A program made the position numbers and the translations under genes. From Geodermatophilus sp. DSM 45219 (GTDB taxonomy: Bacteria > Actinomycetota > Actinomycetes > Mycobacteriales > Geodermatophilaceae), in the NCBI RefSeq assembly GCF_900104025.1, contig NZ_FNIQ01000005.1:186001-250000 (forward strand): 64,000 nucleotides of DNA, given 5' to 3'. The notes below the pieces were generated by a model that was not told the origin of the DNA, did no database searches, and saw only the letters and a list, made by a program, of their open reading frames with translations. Below, piece after piece: positions 54,845 to 63,815 of the stretch (the first letter of the stretch is position 1; each line of letters opens with the position of its first letter).

Positions 54845-57799
54845 TCAGCCGACGCGGACGGTCGCCGTCCCGGTGGCCTCGGACACCGTGATCTCGCCGC
54901 GCTCGAACGTCTGCCGGGCACCGCCGGGGACCGCCTGGAGGTCCGAGGTCGGGAAGCCCAGGCTCCCCTTCTCCCAGCCGGTGCCCGCCCAGGCGGTCAG
55001 CACCTCGCCGCTCAGCACGCGCGCCCCACCCACGGCGCTGGAGTAGACGGCCCCGCGCTGGAAGTGGGCGTACTGGCCGCGCCCGTCCGGGGTCCGGGTG
55101 ACGTCGGTCGTCGGGTAGCCCAGAGCGCCCTGCTCCCACCCGGCCCGGGCCCACGCGTCGCGGACCGCACCGTGGAGGACGTGGGCGCCGGTCGCGCGGG
55201 TCCAGTAGACCGACCCGCCCTGGAAGTGCACGTACCGGCCGAGCTGGTCCGGCGTCGTCGTCACGTCGGTGGTGGGGTAGCCGAGCGGTCCGCGCTCCCA
55301 CCCGCTCCACGACCAGGCCTCCCGGAACACGGTCGGCAGCGCGCGCGTGCCGGTGGCCGCCGTGCTGTAGACCGACCCGCCCTGGAAGTGCTGGTAGCGG
55401 CCGATCCCGTCGGGTGTCGCGGCCGGGTCGGAGACGGGCAGGCCGAACGCGCCCGCCGCCCCGCCCGCGGCGCGGTACGCCGGCAGGAACGCGGCCGGGA
55501 CGTGGTGCGCCCCGGTCGACTCGGACACGTAGAGCTCGCCGCCCTGGAACGACATGACCTGCGCCGTCCCGCCGGCCGTGCTCGTGGCACCGGAGGTCGG
55601 GTGGCCCAGCGGCCCGCGCTCCCAGCCGGTGCGGGACCAGGCGTCGCGGAAGGCCGCCGGGACCACCTGCGTACCGCCGGCCGCGGTCGAGTACAGGGAC
55701 CCGCCCGTGAAGTGCTGGTAGCGCGCGACGCCGTCCGGCGTGGTCCCCGGGTCCGACGAGGGCAGGCCCAGCGCACCGGTCGGCCCGCCGGCCGAGCGGT
55801 AGGCGGTGAGCAGGTCGCCCGCGACGGCGTGGGCCCCGGTCGACGGCGAGGCGTAGACGACCCCGCCCTCGAAGGCGTGCGAGGTGGCACCGCTCGGGAG
55901 CGCCTCGCCGACCACCCCGGAGCCCGCGGAGGCCGGGGTCGGGTAGCCGAGGGGCCCACGCTCCCAGCCGGTCCGCCCCCACGCGGCGGCCACGGTCGTG
56001 GGCAGCAGGTGGGTGCCGGAGGCGGTCGTGTACAGCGACCCCTTCTGGAAGTGCGCGTACTGCGCCCGGCCGTCGGGCGTCGTGGTCGAGTCGCTGGTCG
56101 GGAGGCCCAGGGCGCCCTTCTCCCAGCCGGTGGCCGCCCACGCCGTGAGCACCGGACCGCCGAGCCGCCGCGCGCCGGTCGCCGCGGACCAGTACACCGA
56201 GCCCTGCTGGAAGTGCACGTAGCGCGCCGCGCCGTCCGGCGTCGTCGCCTGGTCGCTCACCGGGTAGCCGAGGAGGCCGGTCTCCCAGCCGGTCGCGGCC
56301 CACTTGGCGGAGACCTCGCTGCCGACGACGCGGGCCCCGGTGGCCGCGGTGCGGTAGATCGAGCCCTTCTGGAAGTGGGCGTACTGCCCCTGCCCGTCGG
56401 GCGTCGCGGTCACGTCGCTGGTCGGCAGGCCGAGCTGGCCGTTCTCCCAGCCGGTGGCCGCCCACCGGTCGTAGACGGGACCGGACAGGATGCGCGCGCC
56501 CGTCCCCGCCGACCAGTAGACCGACCCGCGCTGGAAGTGCACGAACTGCGCGGCACCGTTGGGGGTGGTGGTGAGGTCGGAGACCGGGTAGCCGAGGCTG
56601 CCGTACTCCCAGCCGGTGGTGCCCCAGCGGTCGCCGACCGGGCCGGAGAGGAAGTGCGCCCCCGACGCCTGGCTCCAGTAGAGGTTGCCCCGCTCGAACG
56701 GCTGGAAGCAGCCGCCGCCGGCCAGACCGCACACGCCGTCACCCACCGGGTAGCCCAGCGTCCCGAACTCCCAGCCGAGCGAGGCCCACCGGTCCCGGAG
56801 CGCGCCGTTCCACACGATCCGGGCGCCGGTGCCCTGCGACCAGTAGACGACCCCGTGGGCGTACTCCTGCAGGCAGCCGGCGTTGCGCAGGCCGCAGGCG
56901 ACAGGGGCCCGGATCGCACCCAGCGGGCCGGCCTCGCCGCCGGTCTGGGCGTACCGGGCGGTGACCTGGCTGGCGCCGGGCACCTGGGTGGACCCGAACC
57001 AGTCGGTGAAGTAGATCCAGAAGTTGCGGTTGCCGTAGGCCGAGCAGCCGTCGCCCGTGCCGACGCCGGCCGCCAGGGCCGCGGCGTTGGGCTGGTAGGG
57101 CGTGTAGTTGTACAGCCCGGCGGTCGCCTGGTTCTCGATGAACACCGCCGAGCTGCCGCAGGCGGTGGTGGGGTGGAACCGCACCTGGTTCACCTGGCCG
57201 GCCCGGTGCCCGAACCGGGTCGGGTTGTCCGCGTAGTACTGGTACCGGGAGGCCGCGCTGTAGAGCTGGTTGAACAGGTGCGCGTACGCCGGGTTGCACG
57301 GGGCGGTGTCGGGGCAGCCGTAGCCCATCGCCTTCTCGTACCGCGTCGCGTTCAGCCGGTTGCCGCTGAGGGTGACCAGCCCCTGCTCCTTCTGCAGGAT
57401 GACCAGCAGCACCCGCTGGCTGATCCCGCAGGCCTGGCCGACCTTGGCGATGATCGTGGCTGCGGTCTCGTTCGGCGCCCCGACGTAGGTCCCCGGGCAG
57501 AGCGAGTCCGCGGGCCGCGTGTAGGTGTCCTGGCGGGCGTCCTGCAGGCAGGGCGTGCCGTCGGCGGCGGGGACGCAGGTGGGGTTCTTGGACTCGAGGA
57601 AGGTCTGCACGTCGCGGGCGGACATCGCGTTGCCGTCGAAGAACAGCTGGTCGCTGATGATGTTGCCGGGCCGGAACTGGCTGGTGTCGGCCGCTTGGGC
57701 GACGCCGGTGGCCGCCGGGGCGACCAGGACGCCGGCCACCACGCCGGCACCGCAGGCCGCGGCGAGCAGTCCGGCGGCCAGCCGCCGCAGCGCCCTCAC
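54845..57799 (-). CDS. Giant LGFP-repeat protein with N-terminal lysozyme-like domain
   Basis: A 984-residue secreted protein with a signal peptide at about 1-36. Residues about 37-270 form a Cys-rich domain with IISDQLFFDGNAMSARDVQT and LLVILQKEQGLVT, then MGYGCPDTAPC. The Glu at about 138 lies where lysozyme or transglycosylase-like enzymes have their catalytic acid. About 13 LGFP repeats of roughly 54 residues follow, each with W.....LG(Y/L/F)P and (Y/H)FQ.GS(V/I)Y. LGFP repeats are thought to attach proteins to the actinobacterial wall. The start GTG 57799 overlaps the upstream lipoprotein stop (GTGA). Its role may be wall remodelling or adhesion. Confidence 0.85.
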   Translation of the reverse strand: MRALRRLAAGLLAAACGAGVVAGVLVAPAATGVAQAADTSQFRPGNIISDQLFFDGNAMSARDVQTFLESKNPTCVPAADGTPCLQDARQDTYTRPADSLCPGTYVGAPNETAATIIAKVGQACGISQRVLLVILQKEQGLVTLSGNRLNATRYEKAMGYGCPDTAPCNPAYAHLFNQLYSAASRYQYYADNPTRFGHRAGQVNQVRFHPTTACGSSAVFIENQATAGLYNYTPYQPNAAALAAGVGTGDGCSAYGNRNFWIYFTDWFGSTQVPGASQVTARYAQTGGEAGPLGAIRAPVACGLRNAGCLQEYAHGVVYWSQGTGARIVWNGALRDRWASLGWEFGTLGYPVGDGVCGLAGGGCFQPFERGNLYWSQASGAHFLSGPVGDRWGTTGWEYGSLGYPVSDLTTTPNGAAQFVHFQRGSVYWSAGTGARILSGPVYDRWAATGWENGQLGLPTSDVTATPDGQGQYAHFQKGSIYRTAATGARVVGSEVSAKWAATGWETGLLGYPVSDQATTPDGAARYVHFQQGSVYWSAATGARRLGGPVLTAWAATGWEKGALGLPTSDSTTTPDGRAQYAHFQKGSLYTTASGTHLLPTTVAAAWGRTGWERGPLGYPTPASAGSGVVGEALPSGATSHAFEGGVVYASPSTGAHAVAGDLLTAYRSAGGPTGALGLPSSDPGTTPDGVARYQHFTGGSLYSTAAGGTQVVPAAFRDAWSRTGWERGPLGHPTSGATSTAGGTAQVMSFQGGELYVSESTGAHHVPAAFLPAYRAAGGAAGAFGLPVSDPAATPDGIGRYQHFQGGSVYSTAATGTRALPTVFREAWSWSGWERGPLGYPTTDVTTTPDQLGRYVHFQGGSVYWTRATGAHVLHGAVRDAWARAGWEQGALGYPTTDVTRTPDGRGQYAHFQRGAVYSSAVGGARVLSGEVLTAWAGTGWEKGSLGFPTSDLQAVPGGARQTFERGEITVSEATGTATVRVG

Positions 57800-58350
57800 G
57801 CCGGCACCTCGACGTCCACCGGGTCGGACTCGCCGGACGCGGCGTCGGACTCGTAGCGCAGCACCGCCGTCCACGTGCCGGCGGCCAGCTCCTCGCCGCT
57901 CACCTGCAGGTCACCGCACGCGGTGGTGCTGGCGTCGGCCAGGCCCGCTGCGGTCGCGGTGCGGGTCTCCCCGCCCCGGGTCAGCTCGAGGACGCACGTG
58001 CCGCCGTCCTCCACCACCGGGCTGACGTAGCCCGCAGCGACCACGGACCCCGCCTCCCAGGCGGCGAGGGACAGGACGACGTCGGTCGTCGCCGGCCGCG
58101 GTGCGTCGGTCGCCGCCTCCTCCGCGTCCGCCGCCCCCGAGGGGTCGGCCGGCTGCGACGGGACACCGGCACCGGGGGTGGTGCCCGCGGCGGGGGTGCC
58201 GGCCACCGCCCCGGCCGGCGGCGGTGCCGTTGCGGCGGTCGCGCCGGCGTCCGCGGCATCGCCGCCGCCGGAGCACGCGGCGAGCGCGAGGGTCGCGGCC
58301 ACGGCGGCCGCGGTGGGCAGCAGCCGGGAGGACGGGGCGGGACGGGTCAT
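57796..58350 (-). CDS. Small Ala/Pro/Thr-rich lipoprotein
   Basis: A 184-residue exported lipoprotein: signal sequence LLPTAAAVAATLALAACSGG with lipobox LAAC, a disordered Ala/Pro/Gly/Thr linker to about residue 85, then a beta-rich domain of about 95 residues. That domain has two Cys (TCVLELTRGG, TACGDLQVSG) that may form a disulfide. It is not recognised. ATG 58350 has GGAGG ten bases upstream. It is coupled by GTGA overlap to the LGFP protein downstream and lies 67 bases after the amidase-LGFP gene, so the three form one cassette. Confidence 0.78.
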   Translation of the reverse strand: MTRPAPSSRLLPTAAAVAATLALAACSGGGDAADAGATAATAPPPAGAVAGTPAAGTTPGAGVPSQPADPSGAADAEEAATDAPRPATTDVVLSLAAWEAGSVVAAGYVSPVVEDGGTCVLELTRGGETRTATAAGLADASTTACGDLQVSGEELAAGTWTAVLRYESDAASGESDPVDVEVPA

Positions 58351-58417
58351 GGCGGTGGTACCTCCGCGGGCCGGCCGCAGGGGGCCGACGGGTGGGTGGG
58401 TGAGACGGGTGCGGGGG

Positions 58418-61405
58418 TCAGCGGACGCTGACGGTGGCGGTGCCGGTGGCCGAGACGGTGATGGACCCGCGCTCGAACTCGGTGCGCGTGCCACCGCCGG
58501 GAGCGGCGACCGTGTCCGAGGTCGGCCAGCCCAGCTGGCCCTGCTCCCACCCGGCCCGACCCCAGGCGTCGAGGACGGCGCCGGTGAGGACCCGGGTGCC
58601 GCCGACGGCGCTGGAGTAGACCGCCCCGCCCTGGAAGTAGGCGTAGCTGCCCTTGCCGTCCGGCGTCGGGGTCACCGAGGTCGTCGGGTAGCGCAGCGTC
58701 CCGGTCTCGGCGCCGCTGCGCACCCAGGCCTCCAGCACGGCCCCGCGGACGGCGTGGGCTCCGGTGGCCCGGGACCAGTAGACCGACCCGCCCTGGAAGC
58801 GGGCGTACAGGCCCTGGCCGTCGGTGGTCGCCGCGACCGACGACGTCGGGTAGCCGAGGACGCCGCGCTCCCAGCCGGTACGGCCCCACAGGTCGAGCAC
58901 CGGGCCGCGCAGCGCCCAGGCGCCGGTGGCCGTGACGTAGACCGACCCGCCGGTGAAGTGCTGGTACTGCGCCTTGCCGTCGGGCGTGGCGCGGGCGTCG
59001 GTGGTCGGGAAGCCGAGCACGGCGGTGCCGCCCGCCGCGGTCAGGGCACCGGTGAAGGCGCCGGAGACGGCGTGCGTCCCGGTGCTCGGCGAGGTGTAGA
59101 CCACGCCGCCCTGGAAGTCCTGGACCTGCATGCCGTCGGGCGTGGCGACCGTCGAGCTGCCCGAACTCGCCGCCGCGGCCGACGACGTCGGGTAGCCCAG
59201 CGGGCCGCGCTCCCAGCCGGTGCGCGACCACACGGCCACCACCTCGGCGGGCAGCACGTGGGCCCCGGAGGCGCCGGTCGAGTAGATGGAGCCCTGCTGG
59301 AAGTGGGCGTACTGCGCCCGACCGTCCGGCGTGGTGGCGGTGTCGGACACCGGCAGGCCGAGGCTGCTGCGCTCCCAGCCGCTGGCCGCCCAGGCCTCGT
59401 AGACGCGGCCGCTGAGCACGCGGGCGCCGGTGTCCTGCGACCAGTACACCGAGCCCTTCTGGAAGTGGACGAACTGCGCCTTGCCGTCGGGCGTGGTCCC
59501 CCAGTCGGAGACGGGGAAGCCGAGCGGGCCGTTCTCCCAGCCCGTGGCCGACCACCGGTCGCGGACGGGACCGCCGACGGTGTGCGCGCCGCTCGCGGCG
59601 GTCCAGTAGACCGAGCCGTTCTGGAAGTGCGCGTACGAGCCCGCGCCGTTGGGGGTGCCGGTCACGTCGCTGGTCGGCAGGCCGAGGGTGCTGCGTTCCC
59701 ACCCGGCCGCCGCCCACTTCGCGTAGACCTCGCCCCGGAGGATCCGCGCCCCGGTCGCCTGCGACCAGTACACCGAGCCCTTCTGGAAGTGGACGAACTG
59801 CGCCTTGCCGTCGGGCGTGGTGGTCCAGTCCGAGGTCGGGTAGCCCAGCTGACCGGTCTCCCAGCCCGTGGCCGACCACCGGTCCCGGACGGCGCCCCCG
59901 ACGGTGTGCGCTCCGGTCGCGGCGGTCCAGTAGACCGAGCCGTTCTGGAAGTGGGCGTAGAGCCCGGCGCCGTCCGGGGTGACCGTGACGTCGGTCGTCG
60001 GGTAGCCGAGCCGGCCGCGCTCCCAGCCCTGGGCCGCCCACGCGTCCCGGATCGGGCCGCGCAGGACGCGGGCACCGGTGCCGCGCGAGGCGTAGATCGA
60101 GCCGTTCGCGTAGTGGGCGTAGGCACCGCCGCCGTCGGGGGTGGGCGTCGGCGCGGTGGTCACCGCCCCCAGCAGACTGCGAGCGGCGGGGTCGGAGTCG
60201 TAGCGCTGCTGGACCAGCGGCACGGCGGTGGCCAGGGCCGAGGTCACCTTGCCGCGGATCTCGCCCAGCCGGGCGTAGCCGTACCGGCCCGGGCAGGCGG
60301 TCGACTTCGTGTCGCGGTGCCCGTGGATGGTCGGCAGCGTCACCGCGGTGCCGGCCTTCCACTTGTCGGTGCCGCCGGAGGTGAGGGTCGCCGTGCCGTT
60401 GGGGTTGACGTCGTAGAGGGAGAACTTCCAGCCGATGATCGCCGCCACGGCGTCGACCATCGGCTGCGGGGTGTCCACGACGTCGTAGTTGCCCATCATC
60501 GACACCCCGAAGGTCGAGGTGTTGAAGCCGCCGGCGTGGGCGCCGATCACCGTGCTGGCCAGCCCGCCGGAGCGGCCCTCCCAGAGCCGGCCGTACTTGT
60601 CGACGAGCACGTTGTAGCCGATGTCGCCCCACTTGAGGCTCACGGCGTGGTAGCGGTAGATGCCCCGCAGCATCTCCGGCACCCGGTCGGCGCTGTAGTC
60701 GTTCGTCTCCGCGGTGTGGTGCAGCGTCGCGGCCTTGATGGTCGAGGCGTACTGCGGCGCCCAGGTGCGCAGGCTCTCGTCGGCGCCCCACTGGGCGCGG
60801 GAGTAGACGTCGGGCATGGCCAGCGCGGCGTCCGCGGTGTCCTGGATGTCGGGGCTCCCCAGCGCGCCGTCGGCCGGGCTCTCGCCCGGGTCGACGAGGT
60901 CCAGCTGCACGTCGGTCGGCGCGGCCCCCGAGCGGGTGACCACCTCGACCTCGACGCCGGTGCTCGGCCCGGTCCACAGCGGCGCGGTCCCGCTGCGGCG
61001 CTGCGCGGCGGGCTGCGCCTGACCGGCGTCCTGGCCGAGGTCCTCGGAGCCGACCTCGGTCCAGCTCCCCCACGCGCCGTCGTCGTCCTGCACCCGCACC
61101 TGCACGAGGACGTCGGAGACCGCCGGGTCGTGCGCCCAGGTCACGCCGACCAGGGAGAACTCCGCCAGCCCGGTGCGGCGGACGGTGAGCGCGGGGGCCG
61201 TCTCCGCCACCCCGGCCACCGGCTCGGTCGTCCCCTGCTGCACGTCGGCCTCGGCCGCCGGCTGCTCGACCGAACCGAGCGCGACCTCCTCGACCGACGT
61301 CTCGACGGGCACGGCCTCCGGGGTCGGCTCGGCGTAGACGGGCAGCACCAGGACAGCGCCGGTGAGGGCGACGAAGGCGGTGGTCCCTGAGATCAGGCGA
61401 CGCAC
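58418..61405 (-). CDS. N-acetylmuramoyl-L-alanine amidase with about ten LGFP repeats
   Basis: A 995-residue secreted protein. Signal peptide about 1-25 (VLVLPVYA then E). Residues 200-390 form a PGRP/amidase-2 domain: YSRAQWGADESLRTWAP, the zinc ligands in TLHHTAETNDYS (H229), IGYNVLVDKYGRLWEGR, GAHAGGFNTSTFGVSMMGNY and IHGHRDTKSTACPGRYGYA. It would cut the amide between MurNAc and L-Ala. Some ten LGFP repeats follow to the C-terminus, with recent internal duplication. GTG 61405 has GGGAGG nine bases upstream. Wall anchoring through LGFP is inferred. Confidence 0.92.
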   Translation of the reverse strand: MRRLISGTTAFVALTGAVLVLPVYAEPTPEAVPVETSVEEVALGSVEQPAAEADVQQGTTEPVAGVAETAPALTVRRTGLAEFSLVGVTWAHDPAVSDVLVQVRVQDDDGAWGSWTEVGSEDLGQDAGQAQPAAQRRSGTAPLWTGPSTGVEVEVVTRSGAAPTDVQLDLVDPGESPADGALGSPDIQDTADAALAMPDVYSRAQWGADESLRTWAPQYASTIKAATLHHTAETNDYSADRVPEMLRGIYRYHAVSLKWGDIGYNVLVDKYGRLWEGRSGGLASTVIGAHAGGFNTSTFGVSMMGNYDVVDTPQPMVDAVAAIIGWKFSLYDVNPNGTATLTSGGTDKWKAGTAVTLPTIHGHRDTKSTACPGRYGYARLGEIRGKVTSALATAVPLVQQRYDSDPAARSLLGAVTTAPTPTPDGGGAYAHYANGSIYASRGTGARVLRGPIRDAWAAQGWERGRLGYPTTDVTVTPDGAGLYAHFQNGSVYWTAATGAHTVGGAVRDRWSATGWETGQLGYPTSDWTTTPDGKAQFVHFQKGSVYWSQATGARILRGEVYAKWAAAGWERSTLGLPTSDVTGTPNGAGSYAHFQNGSVYWTAASGAHTVGGPVRDRWSATGWENGPLGFPVSDWGTTPDGKAQFVHFQKGSVYWSQDTGARVLSGRVYEAWAASGWERSSLGLPVSDTATTPDGRAQYAHFQQGSIYSTGASGAHVLPAEVVAVWSRTGWERGPLGYPTSSAAAASSGSSTVATPDGMQVQDFQGGVVYTSPSTGTHAVSGAFTGALTAAGGTAVLGFPTTDARATPDGKAQYQHFTGGSVYVTATGAWALRGPVLDLWGRTGWERGVLGYPTSSVAATTDGQGLYARFQGGSVYWSRATGAHAVRGAVLEAWVRSGAETGTLRYPTTSVTPTPDGKGSYAYFQGGAVYSSAVGGTRVLTGAVLDAWGRAGWEQGQLGWPTSDTVAAPGGGTRTEFERGSITVSATGTATVSVR
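59441..59925 (-). repeat. 324-bp higher-order duplication inside the LGFP array
   Basis: A stretch beginning CCAGTACACCGAGCCCTTCT at 59441 recurs at 59765 nearly base for base. Flanking parts (for example at 59575 and 59899) also recur at the same 324-base offset. 324 bases equals two 54-residue LGFP units, so a two-repeat block was duplicated recently. Confidence 0.8.
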
Positions 61406-61575
61406 GAGGTGGTCCTCCCGTGGAGCGTGGCGGCTGCGCACCCGTGGTGGCGCGCATCTGTCCACGAGGAGCATCGGCGCACCGGTGGCCGCACTTGAGG
61501 CGACACGACCACGGGGCGGGGGTGGACCCGTCCGTCCGGAACCGCTGACCACACGGGTCCCACGGACCCCGGGGG

Positions 61576-62475
61576 TCAGCGGGGCGGCCACTCCCGCAGG
61601 GCCAGGTGCAGCGTCGTCCGCCAGGGGCGCGGGGCCGGCAGGCCGGCGGCCAGCCACGCGCTGCCGTCGAGCACCGACCACGCCGGGCGGGGCGCCGGGC
61701 GCGGGAACGCCGCGGTGGTCGTCGGGGTGACCAGGGCCGGGTCGGCGCCGAGCTCCTCGTAGACCGCCCGGGCCAGGCCGTACCAGCTGACCGCCCCGGC
61801 GTCGGTGCGGTGCAGGACCGGCGGCACCGGGCCGGTCCGGGCGCCGAGGGCGACCAGGCCGGCGGCGAGGTCGGCCGCCCACGTCGGGGAGCCGACCTGG
61901 TCGTCGACCACCGAGACCGGCGCGCCGTCGAGGGCGCGGCCGGCCATGGTGCGCACGAAGTTGGCGCCGTGGGCCCCGTACACCCACGCGGTGCGGACGA
62001 CGGTGGCGTCGCCCCCGGCGGCCGCGACCGCCCGCTCCCCCGCCGCCTTGGTCCGCCCGTAGACCGAGCGCGGCGCCACGGGGGCGTCGACCGGGTAGGG
62101 CTCGGTGGCCGTGCCGTCGAAGACGTAGTCGGTGGAGACGTGCACCAGCCGCCCGTGCCCGGCGAGCTCCTCGGCCAGCCACCCCGGCGCCGACCCGTTG
62201 ACCAGCAGCGCCGTGGCCTCGTCGGTCTCCGCGGCGTCCACGGCGGTGTAGGCGGCGGCGTTGAGCACGACGGGACGCCGTCCCTGCCGGCGGGCGCCGG
62301 CCAGCCAGTCGCGGACGACGTCGCGCACCCGGCCCTCGTCGGTCAGGTCGAGCTCCGCGCGCCCGAGCGCGGTCACGTCGTCGCCCGCCCGGCCGGCCAG
62401 CACCGCGAGCAGGTCCCCGCCGAGCTGTCCCCTCGCGCCGGTGACCAGCCAGGTGGTGGCCGCGGTCACGCTCAC
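61576..62475 (-). CDS. rmlD: dTDP-4-dehydrorhamnose reductase
   Basis: RmlD performs the last step to dTDP-L-rhamnose. The 299-residue extended SDR has TWLVTGARGQLGGDLLAVL, VVLNAAAYTAVDAAETDE, LVHVSTDYVFDGTATEPYPV, APRSVYGRTKAAGERAV and VRTAWVYGAHGANFVRTM. The start GTG 62475 overlaps the rmlB stop (GTGA); an in-frame GTG two codons later is also possible. It is placed directly after rmlB, while rmlC and rmlA are near 40 kb. Confidence 0.96.
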   Translation of the reverse strand: MSVTAATTWLVTGARGQLGGDLLAVLAGRAGDDVTALGRAELDLTDEGRVRDVVRDWLAGARRQGRRPVVLNAAAYTAVDAAETDEATALLVNGSAPGWLAEELAGHGRLVHVSTDYVFDGTATEPYPVDAPVAPRSVYGRTKAAGERAVAAAGGDATVVRTAWVYGAHGANFVRTMAGRALDGAPVSVVDDQVGSPTWAADLAAGLVALGARTGPVPPVLHRTDAGAVSWYGLARAVYEELGADPALVTPTTTAAFPRPAPRPAWSVLDGSAWLAAGLPAPRPWRTTLHLALREWPPR

Positions 62476-63467
62476 GCCCGGGCGGTGGCCGCCGCGGCCT
62501 TGAGCGGCTCCCACCAGGGCCGGTTGTCCCGGTACCACTGGACGGTGAGCGCGAGGCCGTCCTCGAAGGTCGTCCGCGGTGCGTAGCCGAGCTCGGCAGT
62601 CTTGGAGTAGTCGACCGAGTAGCGCAGGTCGTGGCCGCCGCCGCGCGGGTCGACGATGTTCTCCACGAAGCCCCAGTCGCGGCCGGTGGCCTCGAGCAGC
62701 TTCTCGGTGAGCTCCCGGTTGGACAGCTCGCGGCCGCCGCCGATGTTGTAGAACTCGCCCGGCCGGCCCTTCTCGACGACGAGCTGGATGCCGCGGCAGT
62801 GGTCGTCGACGAACAGCCAGTCGCGCACGTTCGCGCCCTCGCCGTAGAGCGGCACCCGCTGCCCGTCGAGCAGGTTGGTGACGAACAGCGGGATGACCTT
62901 CTCGGGGAAGTGGTACGGCCCGTAGTTGTTGCTGCAGCGGGTGACCGAGATGTCCAGCCCGTAGGTCTTGGCGTAGGCCCGCGCGATGAGGTCGCTGCCG
63001 GCCTTGGCCGCCGAGTAGGGCGAGTTCGGCTCGAGGAGGTGGTCCTCGGTCCACGAGCCCTCGTCGATGGAGCCGTACACCTCGTCGGTGGAGACGTGCA
63101 GCACCCGGCCGACGCCGTGCCGCAGCGAGGCCTCGAACACCTGCTGGGCGCCGAGCACGTTGGTCAGCACGAAGTCCGCGGCGCCGTGGATGGAGCGGTC
63201 GACGTGCGACTCGGCGGCGAAGTTGACGACCACGTCGTGGCCGGGCAGCGCGGCGTCCAGGTCGTCCCGGCTGCAGATGTCGCCCTGGACGAAGCGGTAG
63301 CGCGGCGAGTCGGCCACCGGCGCCAGGTTGGCGGGGTTGCCGGCGTAGGTCAGCTTGTCGAAGACGGTCACCTCGGCGTCCTCGAAGCCGGGGTAACCGC
63401 CGGTCAGCATGGTCCGGACGTAGTGCGAGCCGATGAAGCCCGCTCCCCCGGTGACGAGCACGCGCAT
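62472..63467 (-). CDS. rmlB: dTDP-glucose 4,6-dehydratase
   Basis: RmlB converts dTDP-glucose to dTDP-4-keto-6-deoxyglucose. The 331-residue protein (normal length) has MRVLVTGGAGFIGSHYVRTM, NFAAESHVDRSIHGAADFV, HVSTDEVYGSIDEGSWTED (Thr-Asp-Glu catalytic set), NSPYSAAKAGSDLIARAYAK (Tyr and Lys), and RCSNNYGPYHFPEKVIPLF. ATG 63467 has GAGAGGA upstream. It heads the rmlB-rmlD pair. Confidence 0.98.
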   Translation of the reverse strand: MRVLVTGGAGFIGSHYVRTMLTGGYPGFEDAEVTVFDKLTYAGNPANLAPVADSPRYRFVQGDICSRDDLDAALPGHDVVVNFAAESHVDRSIHGAADFVLTNVLGAQQVFEASLRHGVGRVLHVSTDEVYGSIDEGSWTEDHLLEPNSPYSAAKAGSDLIARAYAKTYGLDISVTRCSNNYGPYHFPEKVIPLFVTNLLDGQRVPLYGEGANVRDWLFVDDHCRGIQLVVEKGRPGEFYNIGGGRELSNRELTEKLLEATGRDWGFVENIVDPRGGGHDLRYSVDYSKTAELGYAPRTTFEDGLALTVQWYRDNRPWWEPLKAAAATARA

Positions 63468-63815
63468 GGTCCGATCCTCTCGTCCACGGGACACCGGCAG
63501 CATCCTCCCGCGGGGTGAGGCGTGTCGCGGCCGCCCACCCACCCCCGGGTCGCCGGCCGACGTCTCCGCAGGTCAGCGGGGCCATCGGGGCTCGCAGGCC
63601 GGCGGACGCGACCGTCCCGGGGAGGCCACCGCGTCCCGTTCGTCCCACCCGTCCCGTGCGCCCCCGTCGACGGGGCCGGGCCGGTCGGGAGCCACCTACC
63701 ATCGCTGCAGCCTCCGGGCACCGCCCGCCGCCGGACGGCGGCACGTCGAGCGGGCCCGCCGGGTGGACGTGACGCCACCGCCGTCCGCCCGGACGATGCA
63801 GAGGGAAGGACCCAC
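63468..63815. promoter_or_regulatory. 348-base divergent intergenic region
   Basis: The region lies between rmlB (minus) and the right-edge gene (plus). The rmlB ribosome binding site is at its left end. TACCAT at 63697-63702 is the best plus-strand -10 candidate, leaving a leader of about 105 bases. GAGGGAAGGA precedes GTG 63816. No gene, RNA motif or repeat is recognised in the middle. Confidence 0.4.

Noticed and set aside
61576-63744. rmlD read as a single 722-residue fusion with upstream sequence
   Set aside because: The upstream part is the wrong frame of rmlB. The GTG at 62475 overlapping the rmlB stop gives a normal-length RmlD.
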